The notes under the pieces were generated by a model. It saw only the letters and a program-made list of their open reading frames with translations, made no database searches and was not told the DNA's origin. The position numbers were made by a program, and so were the translations under genes. This document shows, one piece after another, positions 57,532 through 64,000 of a stretch of DNA of 64,000 nucleotides. Source of the DNA: Calothrix anomala FACHB-343 (lineage in GTDB: Bacteria; Cyanobacteriota; Cyanobacteriia; Cyanobacteriales; Nostocaceae); NCBI RefSeq assembly GCF_014696435.1, contig NZ_JACJQG010000032.1, forward strand, positions 1 through 64,000, in the 5' to 3' direction. How positions within the stretch are numbered: the first letter of the stretch is position 1; every line of letters begins with the position of its first letter.

Positions 57532-59265
57532 TTACTTAGCCTGTAGCAAACTCATAGGCGCGACAACAGCCTTAGCTCCTAAAATTCTAGAGTACAATTG
57601 CCCAGCGCGATCGTGGAGAATAAAATTAGCAGTTAAACCAGTTGCTTTTTTCTCCTTCACCTCACAAGAAACATAAAATGTTTCATCAACTGGTATTGCC
57701 CTATACTGTTCAGAAGTCGTTAACTGTCCCGGTAAACAAACTTCATTATGATAATGACTCAACCATACCCATAAAGGCTGTGTACTCAAGTCAGTTGCAT
57801 AGGGATTGTGCCAATGAATCGGGAATTGTCCTTGCTGTTGTGGAGTAATTTGTCGCCAAAAACATTCCGTGGTAATTTTTTCCGAGTTAATATTTAAAAC
57901 CCGTTGAATTTCTTGAAAACAAGGGCCATGAAATAATGTAGCCGGGCCATTTTGATAGAAGCCTTTACCTGTAGTTGTAATGATGCCATCTTCTGTGAGA
58001 TTCACTGCATCATATATCGGTGCAACAGGCAATTCTCGCACCAGCTTAATAGTAGAAGTGAAATGATAATGGGTTTTACCTTCAGGGGTTTTACTGAAGA
58101 TAGTTGTTTGAAATTCAATAAACTCGCCGTCAACTTTGGCAATTTCTTTGAGTTGCAAAATATGTTCTTTGGCTACCGATTCATTAAAGGTAATTCCCTT
58201 AAGAACTTTGAAATCTTTGCAACTGAAATATCGATAACCTGGGTAAGCTTCTTCACAACCATTAATCATCCAAGACATCGCACAGGTAGCAGGAACTACT
58301 GCATAACCAGCAATTACATGATCCTGTAAAAATGGATTGGCTTCGACGGTGATGCGACGACGGACGTAATGAGTTTTTAGTTCGGGATCTAAAGGTGCGG
58401 GTGGGGGAATTAACGGACTACCAATTACTAATTGGGTAGTGTCGTGATGTTTGGGATGTAGTTCTTTAACTAACATTTTGGTTCCCACTTCCACGGGGAT
58501 AATATCTATTCCCCGTTCTGCAAAGGCTTTTTTCAGTTCTGGGGTTACCATTCCGCTATCCCAACCGCCCCAGTTAATGGCGACTACGTGACAGTTGGGA
58601 TAGTACTGTTTCATCAAGTGGGCGGATTTGTTGAGGATTTCGTTAGCGATCGCATAATCGGATTGACCGATATTGCCGTAAAATCCTGTAACGGAGGAGA
58701 ATAATACTAAATGCTGGAGTTGTTCTGGGGGAACGCAATCTAAGAGGTTTTCTAGTCCTTGAACTTTGGCGGTGTAAACTTTTTCAAAATCCTGTTCTGT
58801 TTTCTTTTCGATTAATTTATCGGCTAAGTTCCCTGCACCATGTATGATGCCGGTAATTGGCCCCATACGGTTGACTACAGCCGCCAAGTTTTCTTTTAAT
58901 GCTTGGGTATCGGTGACATCGACGCTTAAATATTCGGCTGTTGCGCCTGTTTGTTGAATGGCGGCGAGGGTTTTTTTGATTTCGCGGCTGGAGTGGATTT
59001 TGTTATAGATTTTTTGCACGTTCATGGGTGTGGGTTTCTCACCTTGGGCGAGAAGATTTTCCATGATACGTTTTTTTAATGCAGGTTCTTCAAAGCAGTT
59101 TTGGGCGTATTCTGGTTCGGTTTCTAATAGTTGGGAACGTCCCAGGAGGATGAATTTACAGGGTTGTTTTTTGGCGAGTTCAATTGTGCATTCGGCGGTG
59201 ATTCCTTTTGCGCCACCGCTTACTAGAAATACTGATGAGGGACGAATAGGTGTTTGGGTTGTCAT
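57532..59265 (-). CDS. hglG: Ketoreductase-dehydratase protein of the hgl cluster (HglG-like)
   Basis: The 577-residue protein starts with the catalytic half of a polyketide ketoreductase: NADPH motif SGGAKGITAECTIELAK (~16-32) and Ser-Tyr-Asn in LFSSVTGFYGNIGQSDYAIANE (~190-210, split here for reading). A double-hotdog dehydratase follows (~310-570) with HVIAGYAVVP (HxxxGxxxxP) and the second catalytic Asp in YATDLSTQ. Together they would reduce and dehydrate the beta-keto intermediate. The structural half of the KR is at the C-terminus of the preceding HglE, so the KR appears split between two proteins. The symbol hglG is by recollection of cluster order and is tentative. Confidence 0.82.
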   Translation of the reverse strand: MTTQTPIRPSSVFLVSGGAKGITAECTIELAKKQPCKFILLGRSQLLETEPEYAQNCFEEPALKKRIMENLLAQGEKPTPMNVQKIYNKIHSSREIKKTLAAIQQTGATAEYLSVDVTDTQALKENLAAVVNRMGPITGIIHGAGNLADKLIEKKTEQDFEKVYTAKVQGLENLLDCVPPEQLQHLVLFSSVTGFYGNIGQSDYAIANEILNKSAHLMKQYYPNCHVVAINWGGWDSGMVTPELKKAFAERGIDIIPVEVGTKMLVKELHPKHHDTTQLVIGSPLIPPPAPLDPELKTHYVRRRITVEANPFLQDHVIAGYAVVPATCAMSWMINGCEEAYPGYRYFSCKDFKVLKGITFNESVAKEHILQLKEIAKVDGEFIEFQTTIFSKTPEGKTHYHFTSTIKLVRELPVAPIYDAVNLTEDGIITTTGKGFYQNGPATLFHGPCFQEIQRVLNINSEKITTECFWRQITPQQQGQFPIHWHNPYATDLSTQPLWVWLSHYHNEVCLPGQLTTSEQYRAIPVDETFYVSCEVKEKKATGLTANFILHDRAGQLYSRILGAKAVVAPMSLLQAK

Positions 59266-59567
59266 TTGATTTTTAAATGCCGATAATTAGATTTGTTTTC
59301 TCTGCGTCTCTGCGTCTCTGCGTGAGAGAAAGGATTTTTAAACGAACCGCCAAGACGCCAAGGACGCGGAGGAAGAGTTTTAGAGAGCCTTTCGCGCAGA
59401 AGTCTCTTTGCGCCTTTGCGTGAGATAAAAAATTTTTATTGAACCGCAGAGGACGCAGAGAACACAGAGGAAGAGGAGTTTTAGAGAGTTTTTTGCACAA
59501 GGGAGATGAAGAAGTTAGTAATTTTTTCCTCCTTGTCTCCCTTGTCTTCCTTGTCTTCCTTGTCTTT
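59266..59567. repeat. Repeat-filled spacer between hglE and hglG
   Basis: The 302 bp are almost wholly repeats: TCTCTGCGTCTCTGCGTCTC (about 59298-59317), CGCCAAGACGCCAAGGACGC (59346-59365), GCAGAGGACGCAGAGAACAC (about 59447-59466), and reverse-complement copies of the GACAAGGRA 9-mer (59527-59566). It separates the two halves of the ketoreductase. Confidence 0.85.
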
Positions 59568-62500
59568 TTACTTGTCAGATGCGGTGACTAGGGTAACTCT
59601 TCCTTGAGTACTGTAGCCAACTTCACTGAGATAAAGGTTTGAGTCGTGCAGTTCGGCAATGATGTTTTGTGCCGCTTGTTGAGCATCAAGGGCAGGACTA
59701 ATATCAACTGCTCTGGTGTATACTTTAGGCCATTCCCATCTGAGTGTTTTGGTTAGTCCAGCTAAACCTGCTCCGATGACGCCAAAGTTGGTGTTATGCT
59801 CAAAGCCGAAGGCTCCGTCTAAGCGAGCTACTGTGATAAAACTACTGCGTCCGTAACGTGCGGCTTCATTGAGGGATTTTTTCAGGTGTTTGGCGATGAA
59901 GAAGATGTGTTTGACGATCGCCTTTTCTTGTTCAATGTAAGGAAGTGTCTTTGTGTGACTGACTTGGAATACGGGGTGTATATGGATGAAGGCTCCAATG
60001 CTGCCGATATTGGTGGCTATAGCAGATAATTTATCTTGCAGTAGTTGTTCGCTTAAGTCGGCTAGGGGGATGCGGGTAACGCTGGGGGGTAAGAGTGCTT
60101 GTTGGGGAATTACCGATTGGGGGAAGCTAAGAACTACAACTTTCCAGCCTTTATCTACTAGGGATTGTGCTACCACCGAGGTGGTGAGGGAACCATCGTC
60201 GGTAATTAACGCGATGTGTCCCTCTGGTAAGTTGAAGTCTAAGTAATCGGGTTGGGGAAGGTATTTGAGTTTGATGGGTAGACGTTGAACGTTATGTTCT
60301 ACATCTATTATCGGCTCGTCGTCAAACTCAAATTCATGCTTTTTTTTTTCACCTCCAGCCAGCTTCTGGAGATAATCGACTATTTGTCCGATGGTGCGTA
60401 AGTCGCCGAGTTCTTCGATGTTTGGTTTGGGTAAGTCGGGGTACATTTCTTGCATCGCCCCCAGGATTTCTACTCGTTTGATGGAGTCGATTCCTAAGTC
60501 GGCTTCCATGTCCATTTCCAGTTCTAGCATTTCTACTGGGTAACCAGTTTTTTCACTAGTAATGTTGAGTAAGGTTTGACCGATATCTGCGTAGTCGGCG
60601 CTAGATGTTTCTACTTCGGGTTCGGGGGTGAAGGCGACTACTGGCTCAGGTGCAGCTACTACGGTTTCTATAGGTGCAACTGGGGCGACTGGTGCGGGTG
60701 CTGTAACTACGGTGGCTACTGGGGCGACTACTTGAGGAATTTCCGCAACTTCTTGTACGGGGGTTGTTACGGGAGCTACGGCGCTATTACCAGCAGCGTG
60801 GGTTTGCAGATACTCGACTACTTGACCAATTGTGCGTTTTTCAGCTAATTCTTCTAGGTTGGGCTTGGGTAGGTCGGGGTATAATTCTTGCAATCCGCCG
60901 AGGATTTCTACTCGTTTAATGGAGTCGATTCCTAAGTCGGCTTCCATATCCATGTCCATCTCTAACATTTCAATGGGGTAGCCTGTTTTTTCACTGGTGA
61001 TGGCTAACAGGTTAGTACCCAGTTGAGATAAATCGACGGTGCTGGATGCAGCTACAGGTGCGGGTGCGGGTTCGGGGATGAAGGCGACTGTTTCGACTAC
61101 AGGCGCAGGTGCGGCTACAGGTGCAGGAATCTCAACGACAGGTTGAGGGGGAATTTCCACAACTGGGGGTGCGGGAATTTCGGCTACGGGTTGAGGTGCG
61201 ACAATTTTGGGAGCGGAGCCATTTTTGCTTACAGGCTCAATTTTTGGCTCAATTTTCGGCTCAACTACTGGTGTGGTGAGAGTTTCGACAATTTTCGCGG
61301 TAAGGGGAACCGGTGCTTCGGTAACGGGTTCGCTGACAAAGGGTAATGTTACCTGGGGTAGGGTAATTTCTTCACCAGAAACTACATGAGAGTATTCTTG
61401 CTGAATTAGTTGGAAAAAGTTTTTGGTATATTCGATTTGCTCTTGCAAATACTGCTCATGAATGCGGAGGGTTTCACCTTGTTGGGAATGAAACTGCATC
61501 ATGCTGCGCTCTAAGCTTTCGGTGACAACTTGCTTAATTTTGGCGGTTTCCGCAGAGGTTTTAGCTTGAGCGAGTAAGGCGTTTTGTTGTTGCATCAGTT
61601 GGAAAAATGTTTTGGCATATTCCATCTGATGATTGAGATATTGTTCGTGAACTTGTAAATTTTCGCTTTGATTGTTCTGAAATTGAGCCAGGAGATATTC
61701 TAAACTTTCTAGAACTCTTTGATGATTTACAGGTTTTTCTGGTGTTTGCATCTTTGATTCCTGGGCGGGTATTTGTAAAAGAGTCGCAGGATTCATTTGA
61801 GGCTTGGGTTCTGGAGCATAAGTGACGCCGTTCATGACTGGGGTTGGTGCGGTGACGGTTTTCTTATGTCCGTTAGATTTAATGGGTGTGGGATTTACAG
61901 GTTCTATGTTCACAGGTGCAGGTGAAGGTGCAGAGAATTCAGGAGTACTGGTAACTGTAGGTGCGGGTACAGAAAATTCGGGGGTGCTGGTAATTGTGGG
62001 TTCTGGGGTGCTAGCTAACTTGACTTGATGTCCGTTTTGCAAAGCTTGGGGGAAGGCGTTTTTGGTTTTTTCGGAAACGTAATTAATCCCGTTTAATTTG
62101 ACAGTTAGCGCCTTTTTCTTTTCGTTTTCGGCTGCGGGGATAACAGGTGGTAGTTGATAAGGGTCGAGATTTTGCAAATTCATCCCGACTACACGCAACT
62201 GTACAACCGCTTCTCGCAAAGAGCGATCGCTATTCTTTTGGGTGCTGGGGTTCAAGGAAATGGTAAGATGTGGGCGATCGCCTAAAGTATCTTTGACTAA
62301 GTTGCTCAGTATTCTGCGGGGGCCAAATTCGACAAAGCAGTAACCACCAGCCGCATAGATATTTTCAATCTCCTGCTTAAACAACACCGAGTTAGATAGG
62401 TGAGTTTCCAGGGTTTTTTGAATTATTGGCGATTCTTGGGGATATTTTTGCCCAGTAACATTACTGAAAACTGGAACTTGGGGTGCATTAAATTTGACAG

Positions 62501-64000
62501 ATTTAGTGGCGATCGCAAAAGATTTCTGTGCAAATGCAATCAAGGGGGTGTGGAAAGCTGCGGATACGGGGAGTAATACCGCCGCACAGCCTTTATCGTG
62601 CAATACTTGGCGAACTTTGGTGATTTCGGCGGTGGGGCCAGCTAAGACCACTTGAGTGGGAGAATTAATATTAGCGATCGCAACTTGAGGATAATGTCTG
62701 ACAATCGCTTCTACTTTGGCAATTTCTTCTTTCACTGCCAACATACTACCGCGATCGTGGTCTGGATCTTGGGGAGCAGCCATTGCTTGTCCTCTAGCTT
62801 TCACTAAGAACAAGTAATCTTCTTCGCTCAATACACCCCCAGCCCATAATGCTGTCAGTTCGCCAAAGCTATGTCCGGCGACGAAATCGGATTTAAACCC
62901 GGCTTGTTGCATAATCTTATACAACCCAGCACTCAACACCCCGATTGCGGGTTGAGCATATTCTGTGCGTTGTAAAGCGGCTACTTGGGCGTTCTTCTCC
63001 GATTCTTCAAATGCTGGGTTGGGGAAGACAATTTCCGATAATGGGCGCAAATTATCTTTCAACAGCAAACTATCCATTTTGCTGTAAAGACGGCGCAATT
63101 GGGGGAAATTCATCACTAATTCCCGACCCATCTCTAAATATTGAGAACCTTGTCCAGAGAATAAAGCGACAACTTTACCAGCTAAATTCATTCCCGCAGA
63201 ACGGAAGTAAATTCCCTGGGGATGTTCCCAAGAGATAGCCGCGCCTTTATGCTTGAGCCAGTCCAAACTAATTTGCATTAACTTGCAAGCTTCCTGCAAA
63301 TTCTCTGCCACAAAACCAACTCTCGCCGCAGCTTGGGGAATTTCTTGGGCTGTACATTCCTGCACCAATTGGGCATAATGTCTTTCGCCGTCTTTGGATT
63401 GCAACTTCGCCAAGGTTTCTTCGCACTTGGTTACTAGTTGTCCAGAAGTCCCCGCAAACAAGATAATTTCTGCTGGCGCATTATGTAAGCGGTAAGGCTT
63501 ATCTTGTTCCGCTTCGTATTCTTCCAAAACTACGTGGTAATTAGTTCCACCAAAACCAAAGGAACTCACACCCGCGCGTCTGGGTGCGTCACCTTCCGCC
63601 CGAATCCAAGGTCTAGTTTCGGTATTCAAATAGAAGGAAGAATTTTTAATGTTAAGTTTGGGGTTCGGCTCGGTAATGTTAATCGTTGGCGGTAAAATCT
63701 TGTGATGTAGCGCCAAAGCCGTTTTAATTAAACTTGCAGCCCCCGCAGCCGCCTTTGTATGTCCAATTTGGGACTTGACACTTCCCAGAGCAATGTGCTG
63801 TTTCTTTGAGTCATGTTCAGCAAAGAAATCGCGCAAGGAACCGAACTCTGTCGGGTCGCCAGCCATTGTCCCTGTACCGTGTGCTTCCATCAAGCCTACA
63901 GTAGCGGGAGAAAAACCTGCATCTTCATAAGCCCGTTCTAAGGCTTTGATTTGACCTTCTTTGCGGGGAGCATAAATACTCTTGTAGCGTCCATCGCTAG
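59568..64000 (-). CDS. hglE: HglE, PfaA-like KS-AT-ACP-ACP-KR(structural) synthase, 5' end off window
   Basis: About 1475 codons are visible. From the right edge they encode the C-terminal part of a ketosynthase (MEAHGTGTMAGDPTE, GSVKSQIGHTKAAAGAASL), an acyltransferase (ALFSGQGSQYLEMG; Ser in AGHSFGELTA near 62871) and an Ala/Pro/Val-rich linker. Within the linker is a duplicated helical motif (VHEQYLNHQMEYAKTFFQL / IHEQYLQEQIEYTKNFFQL). Two acyl carrier domains follow with identical LGIDSIKRVEIL motifs (Ser codons at 60921-60923 and 60483-60485). The last ~230 residues look like a ketoreductase structural subdomain. The frame continues past 64000, with no start codon in the window. It is the chain-building subunit of the glycolipid aglycone, like PfaA of PUFA synthases. 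Confidence 0.93.
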   Translation of the reverse strand, partial: SDGRYKSIYAPRKEGQIKALERAYEDAGFSPATVGLMEAHGTGTMAGDPTEFGSLRDFFAEHDSKKQHIALGSVKSQIGHTKAAAGAASLIKTALALHHKILPPTINITEPNPKLNIKNSSFYLNTETRPWIRAEGDAPRRAGVSSFGFGGTNYHVVLEEYEAEQDKPYRLHNAPAEIILFAGTSGQLVTKCEETLAKLQSKDGERHYAQLVQECTAQEIPQAAARVGFVAENLQEACKLMQISLDWLKHKGAAISWEHPQGIYFRSAGMNLAGKVVALFSGQGSQYLEMGRELVMNFPQLRRLYSKMDSLLLKDNLRPLSEIVFPNPAFEESEKNAQVAALQRTEYAQPAIGVLSAGLYKIMQQAGFKSDFVAGHSFGELTALWAGGVLSEEDYLFLVKARGQAMAAPQDPDHDRGSMLAVKEEIAKVEAIVRHYPQVAIANINSPTQVVLAGPTAEITKVRQVLHDKGCAAVLLPVSAAFHTPLIAFAQKSFAIATKSVKFNAPQVPVFSNVTGQKYPQESPIIQKTLETHLSNSVLFKQEIENIYAAGGYCFVEFGPRRILSNLVKDTLGDRPHLTISLNPSTQKNSDRSLREAVVQLRVVGMNLQNLDPYQLPPVIPAAENEKKKALTVKLNGINYVSEKTKNAFPQALQNGHQVKLASTPEPTITSTPEFSVPAPTVTSTPEFSAPSPAPVNIEPVNPTPIKSNGHKKTVTAPTPVMNGVTYAPEPKPQMNPATLLQIPAQESKMQTPEKPVNHQRVLESLEYLLAQFQNNQSENLQVHEQYLNHQMEYAKTFFQLMQQQNALLAQAKTSAETAKIKQVVTESLERSMMQFHSQQGETLRIHEQYLQEQIEYTKNFFQLIQQEYSHVVSGEEITLPQVTLPFVSEPVTEAPVPLTAKIVETLTTPVVEPKIEPKIEPVSKNGSAPKIVAPQPVAEIPAPPVVEIPPQPVVEIPAPVAAPAPVVETVAFIPEPAPAPVAASSTVDLSQLGTNLLAITSEKTGYPIEMLEMDMDMEADLGIDSIKRVEILGGLQELYPDLPKPNLEELAEKRTIGQVVEYLQTHAAGNSAVAPVTTPVQEVAEIPQVVAPVATVVTAPAPVAPVAPIETVVAAPEPVVAFTPEPEVETSSADYADIGQTLLNITSEKTGYPVEMLELEMDMEADLGIDSIKRVEILGAMQEMYPDLPKPNIEELGDLRTIGQIVDYLQKLAGGEKKKHEFEFDDEPIIDVEHNVQRLPIKLKYLPQPDYLDFNLPEGHIALITDDGSLTTSVVAQSLVDKGWKVVVLSFPQSVIPQQALLPPSVTRIPLADLSEQLLQDKLSAIATNIGSIGAFIHIHPVFQVSHTKTLPYIEQEKAIVKHIFFIAKHLKKSLNEAARYGRSSFITVARLDGAFGFEHNTNFGVIGAGLAGLTKTLRWEWPKVYTRAVDISPALDAQQAAQNIIAELHDSNLYLSEVGYSTQGRVTLVTASDK

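Noticed and set aside
59266-59567. Frameshift joining HglE and HglG into one gene
   Set aside because: The spacer is 302 bp of repeats with stops in all frames, and HglG has its own ATG. A simple indel cannot explain the split, though an older disruption remains possible.

Overview
The window comes from the chromosome of a filamentous, heterocyst-forming cyanobacterium (order Nostocales; Nostoc/Anabaena/Calothrix-like). The evidence is oxygenic photosystem genes (psbA, psaA, psaB), a heterocyst-glycolipid (hgl) polyketide-type cluster, the nitrogenase activator gene cnfR/patB with fdxB, many GCGATCGC (HIP1) octamers, and short tandem repeats of the kind known from Nostocales.

Layout. 1-6.6 kb: the psbA start (cut by the left edge), a pentapeptide-repeat protein, a tnpB-less IS200/IS605-like remnant, a caspase-GUN4 fusion, a sugar transferase and a DUF1350 protein. 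6.8-11.5 kb: psaB and psaA on the minus strand. 12-16 kb: a repeat-rich lipoprotein, glutaminase and a tRNA-dihydrouridine synthase. 16.1-18.6 kb: a DUF2887 (Rpn/PD-(D/E)XK-like) gene split by an insertion that carries iscB, the HNH-RuvC RNA-guided nuclease related to the ancestor of Cas9, with a convincing upstream omega-RNA region. 18.6-23 kb: an ADP-ribosylglycohydrolase, dnaK and a PIN toxin-antitoxin pair. 23.2-30.6 kb: a translationally coupled AAA-type ATPase and a 2031-residue TPR-STAND-WD40 protein.

30.8-40.8 kb is a nitrogen-fixation/heterocyst-respiration block: cnfR (minus), fdxB, coxB-coxA-coxC (matching the heterocyst cox2 operon), a TPR-like protein, a cupin and an ArsC-like nitrogenase-associated protein. 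40.9-47.6 kb is one very large hybrid sensor kinase. 48.5-64 kb is the hgl cluster on the minus strand, in transcription order hglE (cut by the right edge), KR-DH (hglG), KS (hglD), CLF-AT (hglC), PfaD-type enoyl reductase (hglA) and ACP-thioester reductase (hglB). Together these would build the very long-chain heterocyst glycolipid aglycone in a PUFA-synthase-like manner. CnfR, FdxB and Cox2 would set up nitrogenase expression, electron supply and oxygen scavenging inside the same cell type.

Intergenic DNA is unusually rich in short tandem repeats (7-9 bp units) and small palindromic or MITE-like repeats. Most intergenic gaps of the cox and hgl operons carry them. No rRNA, tRNA, CRISPR array or complete transposase gene was seen. 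The most interesting items are the IscB insertion with its inferable guide and empty site, the possible orphan omega-RNA remnant, the STAND-WD40/ATPase pair, and the clustering of heterocyst functions.
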